Positions 10,173 through 21,400 of a stretch of DNA of 64,000 bases are shown here, piece by piece. Numbering within the stretch: the first letter of the stretch is position 1; every line of letters starts with the position of its first letter. The position numbers and the translations under genes were made by a program. Where the stretch lies: NCBI GenBank assembly GCA_009746045.1, contig RPFO01000079.1:693285-757284 (forward strand), in the 5' to 3' direction. Below the pieces are notes generated by a model. The model made no database searches, was not told the origin of the DNA, and saw only the letters and a program-made list of their open reading frames with translations. This stretch comes from Mesostigma viride (taxonomy: Eukaryota > Streptophyta > Mesostigmatophyceae > Mesostigmatales > Mesostigmataceae).

Positions 10173-12130
10173 GGATTCACACACATGTACACACACAAAG
10201 CACGCAAGGGGCTGCTGCACACACACGTACATACACCGCGCACGCAAGGGGCGGCTGCACTCACATGTACACACACAAAGCACGCAAGGGCGGCTGCACA
10301 CACACGTACATACACTGCGCACGCACGGGGCGACTGCACACACATGTACATAAACCATGCACGCAAGGGGCGGCTGCACACACATGTACATACACCGCGC
10401 ACGCAAGGGGCGAGTGCAAACACATGTACATACACCGCGCACGCAAGGACAAGGATGCACACACATGTACATACACCGCGCACGCAAGGGGCGGCTGCAC
10501 ACACACGTACATACACCGCGCACGCAAGGGGCGAGTGCGCACACACGTACATACACCGCGCACGCAAGGGGCGGCTGCACACACACGTACATACACCGCG
10601 CACGCAAGGGGCGAGTGCGCACACACGTACATACACCGCGCACGCAAGGGGCGGCTGCACACACACGTACATACACCGCGCACGCAAGGGGCCAGTGCAA
10701 GCACATGTACATACACCATGCACGCAAGGGGCGGCTGCACACACATGTACATACACCGCGCACGCAAGGGGCGAGTGCAAACACATGTACATACACCGCG
10801 CACGCAAGGGGCAACTGCCCGCACATGTACATCCACCGCACACGCAAGGGGCGGCTGCACACACATGTACATACACCGCGCACGCAAGGGGCGGCTGCAC
10901 ACACACGTACATACACCGCGCACGCAAGGGGCGAGTGCGCACACACGTACATACACCGCGCACGCAAGGGGGGCTGCACACACACGTACATACACCGCGC
11001 ACGCAAGGGGCCAGTGCAAGCACATGTACATACACCATGCACGCAAGGGCCGGCATGCACAGAAACGTACATACACCGCGCACGCAAGGGGCTGCTGCAC
11101 ACACACGTACACACACCATGCACGCACGGGGCGGCTGCACACACACGTACATCCACTGCGCACGCACGGGGCCGGCGACTGCACACACATGTACATAAAC
11201 CATGCACGCAAGGGGCGGCTGCACACACATGTACATCCACCGCGCACGCAAGGGGCGAGTGCAAACACATGTACATACACCGCGCACGCAAGGACAAGGA
11301 TGCACACACATGTACATACACCGCGCACGCAAGGGGCGGCTGCACACGCACGTACATACACCGCGCACGCAAGGGGCGGCTGCACACACACGTACATACA
11401 CCGCGCACGCACGGGGCCAGTGCAAGCACATGTACATACACCATGCACGCAAGGGGCGGCTGCACACACATGTACATACACCGCGCACGCAAGGGGCGAG
11501 TGCAAACACATGTACATACACCGCGCACGCAAGGGGCAACTGCCCGCACATGTACATCCACCGCGCACGCAAGGGGCGGCTGCACACACATGTACACACA
11601 CCATGCACGCAAGGACAAGGATGCACACACATGTACACACACCATGCACGCAAGGGGCGGCTGCACACACACGTACACACACCGCGCACGCAAGGGGCGA
11701 GTGCAAACACATGTACATACACCATGCACGCAAGGACAAGGATGCACACACATGTACACACACCATGCACGCAAGGGGCGGCTGCACACACACGTACATA
11801 CACAATGCACGGTTGGGGCGACGGCACTCACATGTACATACACCATGCACGCAAGGACAAGGATGCACACACATGTACATACACCGCGCACGCAAGGGGC
11901 GGCTGCACACACACGTACATACACCGCGCACGCAAGGGGCGAGTGCAAACACATGTACATACACCGCGCACGCAAGGGGCGGCTGCACACACACGTACAC
12001 ACACCATGCACGCAAGGGCCGGCATGCACACACACGTACATACACCGCGCACGCAAGGGGCGGCTGCACAGAAACGTACACACACCGCGCACGCAAGGGC
12101 CGGCTGCACACACATGTACATACACCTTGC
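10173..12130. repeat. 40-bp minisatellite, about 48 copies
   Basis: The repeat unit is about 40 bp: a GC-rich core (GCACGCAAGGGGCGGCTGCA) plus an alternating purine/pyrimidine part (CACACACGTACATACACCGC). Recurrent variants include GGCGAGTGCAAACAC, GGACAAGGATGC, GGCCAGTGCAAGCAC and GGCAACTGCCCGCAC. Blocks of variants recur in the same order (for example near 10331 and 11176, and near 10690 and 11414), so part of the array arose by duplicating multi-unit segments. Because 40 is 1 modulo 3 and the unit lacks stops, long open frames run through it on both strands; they are repeat artefacts. Confidence 0.95.
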
Positions 12131-12300
12131 ACGTACAACACACAACACACACACACAACAAAAAATTATATACACACACACACGCACACGCACACGCACA
12201 CGCACACGCACACGCACACGCACACGCACACGCACAACACACACAACACACACAACACACACACGCACACGTGAACAACACACACACACAACAATTATAA
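12131..12300. repeat. (CA)n and (CACACG)n microsatellite
   Basis: Follows the minisatellite. It contains CA-rich sequence, then a run of CACACG/CGCACA units (about 12172-12236), then AACACACAC repeats to about 12295. Alternating purine-pyrimidine throughout. Confidence 0.92.
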
Positions 12301-12401
12301 TATTAGTGTAGTATATCAAACAAAATAGTAATAAAGTATTTGCAAGCGTACTTCGTGTGAATTATGTGTAGACGAGAATAGAAGCTAAACAAAACTCTAA
12401 T

Positions 12402-12469
12402 GGAGAAAGAGGGATTCGAACCCTTGGGAAAGTTACCCCATACATAGCATTCCACTCGGACATTTCTCC
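12402..12469 (-). tRNA. Truncated tRNA-Ser-like sequence (anticodon arm missing)
   Basis: On the minus strand this 68-nt stretch has a perfect 7-bp acceptor stem (GGAGAAA with TTTCTCC), TG at positions 8-9, the conserved CCGAGTGG of a serine-type D arm, a possible variable arm (GGGG-TAACTT-TCCC) and a T arm with GGGTTCGAATCCC. The D-stem 3' side and the whole anticodon arm are absent, so it cannot decode. It looks like an organellar or nuclear tRNA-Ser remnant with an internal deletion of roughly 20 nt. A chance match is unlikely given the combined acceptor stem and T arm. Confidence 0.4.
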
Positions 12470-12489
12470 GAAAAAAAGGTCACGTAAGC

Positions 12490-12560
12490 TAAGGGTGGAG
12501 AGTTAAGGGTGTAGGTTGTAGGATGTATGGTGTAGGGTGTAGGGTGTAGGGTGTAGGGTG
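12490..12560 (+). repeat. TGTAGGG repeats, telomere-like
   Basis: Four perfect TGTAGGG heptamers at 12531-12558, preceded by degenerate relatives (AAGGGTGTAGGTTGTAGG) from about 12490. This differs by one base from the plant-type telomere unit TTTAGGG. It is short and internal. Confidence 0.6.
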
Positions 12561-12689
12561 TCTTGAGCTTTCTTTTTTGAGATCAATAGAGTCCCCTTCC
12601 ATGATCATGTGCGTGATCTGGTTATGATTTTCATCTATGGCGTGTGTGGCCACATCGTGTATTTACAACTTTCTAGCCATGGATAACTA

Positions 12690-12725
12690 GGTAACCATAA
12701 ATTGGTTACCATGATAACTAGGTAA
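12690..12725. repeat. Small hairpin flanked by a direct repeat
   Basis: GGTAACCA (12690-12697) and TGGTTACC (12703-12710) are inverted repeats. GATAACTAGGTAA occurs on both sides (12682-12694 and 12713-12725). Confidence 0.7.
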
Positions 12726-12897
12726 AAACGTGTTGGTTTCAGAATACATGTGATCGCTGCATTGTCATCTACAATGTACAAATCAATCACGGATTTCGGG
12801 GCTACGGATTTCGGGGCTAAGTTTTTGTGGGTAGAGATTGGCAAGGGTGTCTTTATCTTGCCACTTGGTCACTTGGTGTGCATTACGTCTGTTCTTG

Positions 12898-13203
12898 CGT
12901 TGGAGTCAAAAAACTGTCCGTGTGTGGTGGTGGACTTTTCCTCACGGGCAGTCGCCATATGTCATACAAGCACTTGTTCGGCGTACCACTAGCTCATGTA
13001 TGTCACCATTGTAATTTTGCGTTGTAACAGCATTTCTCGGAGCCAACGGCCGTTGGACTCAAAAAACTGACCGTGTGTGGTGGTGGACTTTTCCTCACGG
13101 GCAGTCGCCATATGTCATACAAGCACTTGTTCGGCGTACCACTAGCTCGTGGATGTCACCATTGTAATTTTGAGTTGTAACAGCATTTCTCGGAGCCAAC
13201 GGC
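12898..13203. repeat. 153-bp tandem duplication
   Basis: The sequence TGTGTGGTGGTGGACTTTTC and everything around it to CATTTCTCGGAGCCAACGGC recurs 153 bases downstream (for example 12931 and 13084; 13043 and 13196). The copies are almost identical. The 14-bp palindrome CCAACGGCCGTTGG lies at the junction of each unit. No coding potential recognised. Confidence 0.85.
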
Positions 13204-14777
13204 CGTTGGACTTCGAAAAACTGATAGCCTTGTCTGAAGGTGTGTGCGTGAATGGCACATGTGCATCGTCGGGGGGAGTTTTCTCAAGAGCCACATGTGG
13301 TAGTGTAAGGTGGGCATGCTTAGTGCGTACGGGTGGGAGGGACAAGAGGTGCAGAAGTTGACGGCTTTTGACCTTGGGAAATGACACGGCACACATAAGA
13401 CAACAAAGTGATAATTTTAATGTCTTTACGGGTGTACTGTCAATTTCTCCGAGCCAACGGCCGTTGGACTCTCGAAACTCTCCTGTCTACAAAGTGTGTG
13501 CGTGCGATGGCACTTGTTCCATGTGCCGGGGGGGGGTGAGAAATCTGTCGTTCATTATTTGTGCCTCGTCGGGGTGGGCATGCATGAATTTGTGCCTCGT
13601 CGGGGTGGACATGCATGAAAGCATTTTCATTGGTACTCGGGGTTCAATATTTTTGTCTTGCTGTTGAAACGTCGACGTGCTCTTCTCCTGCTCTTTTTTT
13701 TTCCTACTCAACGGCCGTTGGTGCTTTTAAACTTGCCCAGCGTTATGACTAGGATGCCCTTCTTTACTGCTAGCCACCGCCCCTTGTGTACAATGCTAGA
13801 ATTAGGCCGGGGTAATGGTACACGTCCACCGCGTCCCCAGTGCAAGGTTCGTGAATGCGCTGGTTCGTAAAAAATTCGGCACTTGGAAGGTTCGAACACC
13901 TGACCCCACTTTCGTTATTTCAACATGCCCTGAACGAAAAAGCTGCGTAAAGGATACATTAACCGTTCCCTGTTATTCTTGATTATATTATTGCGATATC
14001 ATGGACGTACACACGCGGTTGGTGGTCCGTACTTGCCAACTGCACTTGCAAACTGACTGACTGACTGCCTCCGTTACGCACTTGCGTGTGTTTCCGTACT
14101 TGCCAACTGAACTTGCAAACTGACTGAATGACTGCCTCCGTTACGACTAACAAGTGAACGACGAGTGAGCTACTAAAGTTTTGTTCAGTTCATTGTGTCT
14201 ATATGTACATAGCCGTTTCTTCAAAACCGTTGCGTGGATACCTTGATTCTGGGTTCGCTGATACTTGTTTCCCATTTTAAATCTCCCGTCCATAATTGGA
14301 TACATGTAATGTAGGAGGATACCCACTTGCCCGAAATCCGCGTAACGGGTGATTAGTACTGCTGTAAGCGGAACCACAGACAAATCTGTCTAACGGGCTA
14401 ACATTATTGTCCTTCATGTACTGGTTTTTGCACGCAGGACGCCATTCGCAACACCGCCTGACGGAGTCGGATGGACCGGACGTGCGTGAGGCTGCTGTTC
14501 ACAGTCGTGAAGTTGGCAGACATTAATATCAACACGGTCACGAGAATTCGTCCAGAGAATAATTGATGCTTGTGACGTGCTCGACGGCTGCGATGACCGA
14601 GATGATGCGTGTAGTGCACAGCGTCCGAGACGTCGCGACACCCGTGGCTGTCCTGTTGATGCGAACGCACGGTGACGAGACGGAGCCCATTATATAGGTG
14701 GATTACAAGTTAGAACGGCCCTCGCGGTTGCACTGTTTAATCGCGAACGTGGATTTTGCGGAGCCGACGGCCGTTGG
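13043..14777. repeat. Dispersed 14-bp palindrome CCAACGGCCGTTGG, five occurrences
   Basis: Exact copies at 13043-13056, 13196-13209 and 13454-13467. One copy lacks the first C (13709-13721) and one has a substitution (14764-14777). The second, third and fourth lie 258 and 255 bp apart. After the second and third the downstream sequence is also related (GTGTGTGCGTG...ATGGCAC), so they mark divergent repeat units. The first three are preceded by TTTCTC and GAG. Confidence 0.75.
14027..14150. repeat. 67-bp tandem duplication
   Basis: CCGTACTTGCCAACTG...CTTGCAAACTGACTGA...GACTGCCTCCGTTACG occurs at 14027 and again at 14094 with two or three differences. Each unit has short GACT repeats. Confidence 0.8.
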
Positions 14778-16277
14778 GGATTGGAAATCTGATGATATCG
14801 GGGCTGCGCACGACATCGAGGAACTGGGGATCGACGTAGGTCTACAGGCTCACTTGTCCGTCAACATGTATGGCCTCGCTTGACTGTCATCATCTTGACA
14901 TGTACATAACTAGTTCATATACCATGCATTTGACACTGCCTGCACGTGGATTTTCCAGACATACATTGAGGGTAATTATAACTCGAAAGCACTACGTACG
15001 ATTGAGACGTCCGGTCGTAGAGCAGATGCACTGGAGCTTTCTGATCTTCCAATTGATGGGTCTGTAATTATGTAAGATATTCAGATATCGCGATGACTCG
15101 AGCATCGATGCATGGAATGTAATAATGTATTTCATTCAATTATACATCCAATTTAACTCCGCAATTGAGGGGCACACATGTCCATCAGCCCGAGACAACA
15201 TTTCCCAAGTAATTTTCGATTAGTGATTTAGTGTGGGCCTTCCCAACAGCAATACCGAGAATGGGCCGTTGCCCTATTAGCGGGGGGGTGGGGGTGGAGG
15301 TGGGGGTGGAGAAGGGTAGTGCTGGAGGTGGGGGTGGGGGTGGAGGGGGTGTGGGGGGAGGAGGGTGGCGATTGGGGTTAATGCTTTTCAACGCATGGAG
15401 TCTTTCTTTCAGGGCGGATATGCGTCGTCTCCGTCCTGTCTGGGGTCGCCGGCGTGTCGACTGAGCCTCATCCCGCTCAAGGCGGGCCAGGAGGCGTGTG
15501 AGGCTGGTAAATTTGCGGGAGGGTTGACCGCGGCGTGCCTGGCGACCTTGCATCCTGGTCATGCTCGCACGGTGCGACATGAGGATGGAAAGGGGCTTGT
15601 TTATTAATAAAGGAGGCTGTGCCCAAAGCCTATTGTACCGCGAGGCCGCAAGGGTGTGCCCTTACCAGGCGCCCTCCATACTGGGGACGCGATGCATACC
15701 TTGCGTATGCATGATTTGCAACTTTGAGGAATCGCATGCATGCAACTGATAGATGCGCCTCATATACATGGTGGCCAGAGCACCGACTCGCAAGCAGATT
15801 GTGGGAAGAATTTGAGGAATGCATATCGCCAGCGCCACACGCGCCTTGATCCACTGCATTTGGGACCGACCACTGTTGAACTTGCCAACAAGTTTGGTGG
15901 ATTATAAGTATATATTTGAGGCGGCAATGAGCTATTGCAACGCCAGTTTGAGAAGCCATCGATTCTGCATGGCATGTGCCATATGTACATACGTAAAGAA
16001 ATTCAGAAGTTTGACGTCTTTGTGCTCTGGCAGCACGACCTTGTCTACCATGCATGCAGCAGTGCATAGGCTCACTGTACTTGCCAGGCCAGCGTATCGA
16101 GCTTGGTGCTAGCTATGCATCCAACTGTGCAACTGATCTGAAGGGCAACAGATCCTCCCAGGTGGTTTTCTGGCAAAAATCACAGCATGACTTGGTGAGG
16201 TGCCAACAAGGGTTGGCATTGTACAATACAAATAGCACCTGTCAAGGCAACAACGGGAAGATGCATCCAGCAGCACT
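14400..16277. other. Intergenic region, no gene recognised
   Basis: Between the repeat cluster and the 3' end of the kinesin gene. Short open frames exist on both strands but none shows a recognisable domain, and none has splice-linked partners I could find. A frame on the minus strand at 15185-15580 is Arg-rich followed by a Pro run that is only the translation of the G-rich repeat. The kinesin 3' UTR must occupy the right part of this stretch (on the minus strand); no clear TGTAA signal was found. Confidence 0.5.
15282..15366 (+). repeat. G-rich GGGGGTGGAGGTG repeat
   Basis: A plus-strand run of GGGGGTGGAG/GTGGGGGTGGAG units about 85 bases long, with many G triplets to quintuplets at short spacing, capable in principle of G-quadruplex formation. 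Confidence 0.85.
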
Positions 16278-18428
16278 TCACATCCAACGTTTGCCCGATC
16301 CCACGCTCACTGCCTTGTCTGGGGTGGGCGCCAAGTGCGCCCCCGCGCCAGAAAACTTTGAGGAGAGGGTTGGGATTCCTCCAGTGAAGGACTTCTCACG
16401 AGCAATACCACTGCTGGTGGAAGGCCGAGCTGGTGTGGCGGAATCAGCTCGCCCAGCGGACGCGCTGCACGATATATGGCAGGGCAAACGGACAATGTAC
16501 GTACCCGAGACGATATTGTCAGATTGGGGGAGGACCCATGCATCACAAGCTCAAATTGGTTCATGGTCCATGCACTGGTACGAGTTAGGTGTGATGTTAT
16601 GTATAGAAATATCTTACCTCATAGCCATACTGTGACAAGCAGTTGATTCCGTGGTAAGCAATGGGTTCAATGGCACACGTTCAAGGAACCGCATGGAGGG
16701 TCGGGTATCAAGGGACTCTCAAGGTCCGGAACTACAACAATCTGACCTTCAAGCAGATCTGAGGAGCCGAGCGCGCTTCCCACAACGAAACGCGTCCTAA
16801 TAGACACGCTCATGCAGCCATCGCTGCTGATATATATGAGCTTAACAAGGCATGACCAGGCAGCAGGAAGCACGACATGCCATACAACGGAACAACTACC
16901 ACTACGCATACGTACCAGTTGGTCGCTACCACGGGCTACCATCCCGTACAATACATGAAGCAGATGTGACAGTCCAAACATGTGGTTACCTGCGGGCTGA
17001 CAAAGGGCGTGTCGGGGCGGGCGAGGGGATGCCGGAGCCTTCCCGCCGGGTGACCGCAGGGGAGCGCGCGGAGATGGGCCGCGAGGGCGAGGCGTCTGTC
17101 ACGCGGTGGGCCGCCGGGACGCCGGGGGACCGGCTCCGCAGCAGCACGAGCTTGTCACGCACGGCGCTGGTGCTGCCACACGCGTTCTCCTTCTCCTTTT
17201 CCGCACCCACAACGGTGCGCGGCGTCTCGGGTGCATGCTCCCCTTCCTCTGCCTTGGCCGAAACCACCACCACGGGCTTGTGGACCTCATCCACCACGGG
17301 CGGCAGCACAATCTCGTTGGCCTCCTGCAGTGGCAGCCGCTTGGCCACTGCCGTGACCAACAAGGAAGCATCCTGGGTGTGCGACGTGGCGGCGGTGGGC
17401 AGTGGCGGCCGTGGAGCGGGCGTGGATGCCTCGGATGGCGGGTGGCTGCTGCTGCTGCTGCTGCTGCTGCTGCGTGATGTGGGCGCGGCGGGTATGCCAG
17501 AAGTAGCCTTCATGGGCGACGCCAGCAGCCGGCTCAGCTGCATCTCCAGCTTCTTTTTGTCGAGTTCGGCTGCCTTGCTCAGCTGGGCCGCCTGGTGCCA
17601 TATGCATGAGCGGAGTGGTTCAATAGGGTCGCCGGTAAGTGTTTGTGCGTGCATGGGGCATCACGGGGGTGGCAAGCATTGAAGCGCATGAGCGTGGAGC
17701 AGTGACAAAGGACAGTGAGCGGGCATGACGAACAAGAATAGGCCTATTGGCTCACATTTGCAGCACAAATGCGGAGAGGCACGCAACTGGCAGGGAAGTA
17801 TGCCCACGCTATCAGAGGATGCGCTACAACTAGGTCAAAATCTGTGTGGATGAAGATGCCTTGGCACCGTTGGCGTGTCTACTGCTAGCACACAATCACC
17901 GTGGTTTCACCCCATTGCAGGCGCAGTGTATGTTGCCATGAAGCGAAATCCCTGTCTCCATCATCACGAACAGTATCAAAGATCCCCATCATAACTTGAG
18001 TGACAAATCATGAGTGGACCACCGCATGCCGCCCATCGCGGCACACTGAAACAGAAGAAGGGCACACGAGAACAATCATGACTGCTGGCAAGCGCCCCCA
18101 CCTGCACGTCCTTCTTTGCCATCTCCTTGGCCAGCCGGCTCTTCTCCGCCTCCGCCTCCGCCAGCAGGGCCTTTGCCTTGCTGGCTTCTGTCATCGCGCG
18201 CGCCAGCTCGCCCTCCTTCGCCGCCAACTTGTCCTGTAGCTCGGCCACAGTGGCACTTAGCCGCGCGCTCTCCACCTGCTTCACCCTCAGGCTGGCCTCC
18301 TCACGCGACACCTCCTTGTCCTTGCACGCAAGCGCGCTGGCGAGTGCGTGCTCGAGCCGCGCGATCTCCTTGTCCTTTGCCTTGAGCTCGGCCGACTTGT
18401 CATCCACGATGGTGCGCAGCTTGCTCAC
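16278..18428 (-). other. Kinesin exons 15-17: C-terminal coiled coil and tail
   Basis: Exon 15 (18102-18428) is a heptad-rich coil ([20 protein letters not shown] onward). Exon 16 (16990-17591) starts with a short coil and becomes a Ser/Pro/Thr-rich tail containing a nine-Ser run from a CTG/CAG repeat. At its end the frame reaches a stop at 16986 if read through. A GT donor two bases into a codon (before 16990) joins in frame to an acceptor at 16464/16465 and gives 62 more Ser/Pro/Ala-rich residues ending at the stop 16278-16280. The spliced version is preferred because the phases match and composition continues, but exon 17 is the least certain exon. Confidence 0.7.
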
Positions 18429-21400
18429 CTGCTTGCCAGGAAAGATGTCGCAGGTACGCACGCGTGCCCACCTGACCAGGCGTTAGTGGGTGCGTAACCT
18501 GCGTATGCCTTCGCAAGCACCGGTCAGGCCCTGCCCGGATATGGGCAGCCGTGCCTGGGTGGATACTCCCTCGTGATGACAGCGAAGAAGGTCATATTGT
18601 TTTTCCAAGAGATTGCTGGATCCACCCGCGTAGAAGCATGCCTGGGAACTTTCAGTACATAGGTCGCAGCGACAGAGCCACACATCCCCTTCTGTGAATG
18701 CCCCACACACCCTCCACCCTTGCACCCTCCATCCCTCCGTATTCTCTTCCCCCCCCCCCCCGCCCTCACCTGGTCGCGCGCCTCCTGCACCTCCTTGCCC
18801 TCGGTGTTCTTACGTGCGGCGCCCAGCGTGACGGCCGACACGCGCTGCGCAAACGACAGCGTGGAGATGGTCTCCCCAAAAGACTCGGCGTCGGGGCTTG
18901 CATGCGCAAACATGCACACCTTGGCCTGGCCACCTGCTCACGCGATAACGATGCAGGGCGGATGCGCGCACATGCAAACACGTGCAAAGGGGAATCAGAC
19001 AAGGTAAAACAAGGCGCTGGGAGCCATCCAGGGGGCTGGCACGTGCAGAAAAACCTGGAAAGCAACCGCCTGCATTGGAGCAGCATGGCAGGGGGGCCGA
19101 TCAGGCTCATCAAAGGCATGTGTGGGTCCGCGCACAAGGCAATACCGTGTCGATGTGTCATTCATTTGGTCACCGCCTCACCAAGGACGTCATCCATCAA
19201 GGGATGGCACCACTTGCCCCATGTAACCGTGCTGCATAAGGTGTGCAGGGGCATGCCTTGCCACCATTGCAGGTATCCAGCAGTGCGTGGTGTTTTATGC
19301 TGCAGTGTCGTGCCTCATGCTGGCACACGTACCGAGCGCATCCTGCAGTAGTGTGGTGAGCTTGCTGTTGCGGTAGGGGATGTGCGGCGCGTTGGCCGCG
19401 AGCGCGGCCATGACATCGCCCAGCGCAGACAGCGACTTGTTGATGTGCTGCGCCTCCTTGAGGCGGTCGCCCGTGGCCTCGGACCGCGACACGCGCTCGC
19501 TGCCCGCCAGGTCCACCAGGTGCAGGCACGCGCGCGTGGTGGCGCCCGTCACGTGGTTGCGGCCCGTCACGTGCACCGTCACCACGCTGTGGGGGTGGGG
19601 GCCCGAATCGGGAGTACACACAGGAATGTACAAGTCAGATGAATGCACACATCGGTTAGGGGTCGGTGTTTCCACGGGGACGAGCAGCACCTCGACGAGC
19701 GTGAACAAGAATAACAGCAAGGCTTGGAGGCCTGGTAGAAGCCACTATTGCTGCACATATCTCATCAAGGTCAGCCCGCAACTTGCGTGGAGCGATGGCA
19801 TGTTGGGATACCGCTGCCTTACTGATTCTTTACAGCTGACTAGTCGTCCACACAGAGAACCGGGAATGGGTGCCCGGCGGGACCACTCGGTAGCCAATGT
19901 CTTGAGACACCAAATGCTGCTGATGACAGCGCACGCCTCGCTCTCTGTCTGGTCCCATGGAAGGACCACAGGAACTGCCCGCACAACCACATGCCAGCCC
20001 TCAGGTTACCTGGTGGGCGTGGTCAACTGTGTCGCCTGCCCGGCCCCTATCCACCTCCTTCCTCCCCCCCCCCCCCTCACCTGTGTGACCGGCTGGACCG
20101 CTCATTCATGTTGGTGGCGCTGGTGGCACGGTTGGACTGGCCCAGCGCCATCACCGCGCGCACGTCCTCACTGCCGCGCACTGGCACCAGCAGCGCGTCC
20201 GGCACGTTCAGACGGTCGCACGCAGTGGCCGACAAGATGTCCAGCTTCTTGGGTGGGGGCGCTCCGGGCCCATTGCTGATCAGCAGGTCGCGCAGCATCT
20301 CGTTGTAGATCTCCAGCATCTGCACCGACACCTCGTAGGTTGCCTCGCCCTCCTGCTTGCGGATGAGGTCGAACAGGTCCTCCAGAGCCTTGAAGTTGAC
20401 GCCCAGCATCTCCGAACTGGCTTGGGGAGGGCCCGACTGTGGTGCAACGTGGTGGGGTTGAATACACACAATGGCTTTGGCAGCAGAGATCAGGTTTCAA
20501 GTTTGCTAGCTGAGCGCGCCCTCAGACCATTCGCTCTACTGCGACTTCAACTTCTGTCAAACCCCTTGGCAACGAGCTGATGTCGGCTGAAACCATACCG
20601 TGCTACCCTTGTGTAGAAGTGCAAGCCTCTGTGTCTCTAGGTGGTTTCATGACCTGGCCAAGAATGTGTAGAAAAAGGACACCCGTCCAGCGGTGCACAA
20701 GGGTGTATTCGATGGTTGCAGGCACAAGGGTATACTCGATCCCTCGCCGGAGTTTGAGCAATGAGCGAGGCCGGTCACCAAGCTTGGCATACATGCCCAG
20801 TAAGAGGCAGAGCACGGGCAATCACGTCCCAACTCACCACTCACCACCATCATCACCACCGCCACTCACCATGGTGTAGGTCTTGCCGGACCCTGTCTGG
20901 CCGTATGCGAACACGCAAACGTTGTAGCCGTCCAGCACCGAGCGCACGAGCGGCTTCATGTCCTCATACACCGCAGCTGGGGGGGGGGGGGGGGGCCAGA
21001 CACACAGATGAGGCATCGCAACAGGTGCAGGAACGGGGGTGAGAATGCACACTATCAAGCAACCAAGCTGCCGTGGAAGCGACAGTGGATGCCATTACAG
21101 CACGATTCGCTCTTATATGTGGGCTGTGATGCACGCATGTGGCGGCAGGGAGTATTACCTTGCGTGGCGCTCTGGTCAAACACCAGGTCGTAGTGGAAGA
21201 GCTTGCTGGCCCCAGTCTTGGGGTTGGTGATCAGTATGTCGCCGTCGTTGCTCGAGTAGCTGACCACGCTCCCTTGCTCCTGCTCCGCCGCACCCAGCAG
21301 GGGGCGCACGCGGCAGTACACGCGGATGTTGCCTGCATGTAGGGAGACACGACGGAAAGGATGCTGCCGTGAGGGAAAGAAAACATGAGCATAAAGAGGG

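Noticed and set aside
10173-12130. CRISPR-like array (regular 40-bp units)
   Set aside because: Units are head-to-tail variants of one sequence with no unique spacers, in nuclear eukaryotic DNA.
10095-12319. Very long open frames on both strands (up to about 730 codons, Cys/Val-rich or His/Thr-rich)
   Set aside because: They translate the 40-bp minisatellite and the CA repeat; the protein repeats every 40 residues because the unit is 1 modulo 3 and lacks stops. No start context, domain or intron structure supports a gene.
13868-13905. GGTTCGAACACC near 13890 as a second tRNA T arm
   Set aside because: No acceptor stem, D arm or matching T stem could be found around it; an isolated TTCGAA is common.
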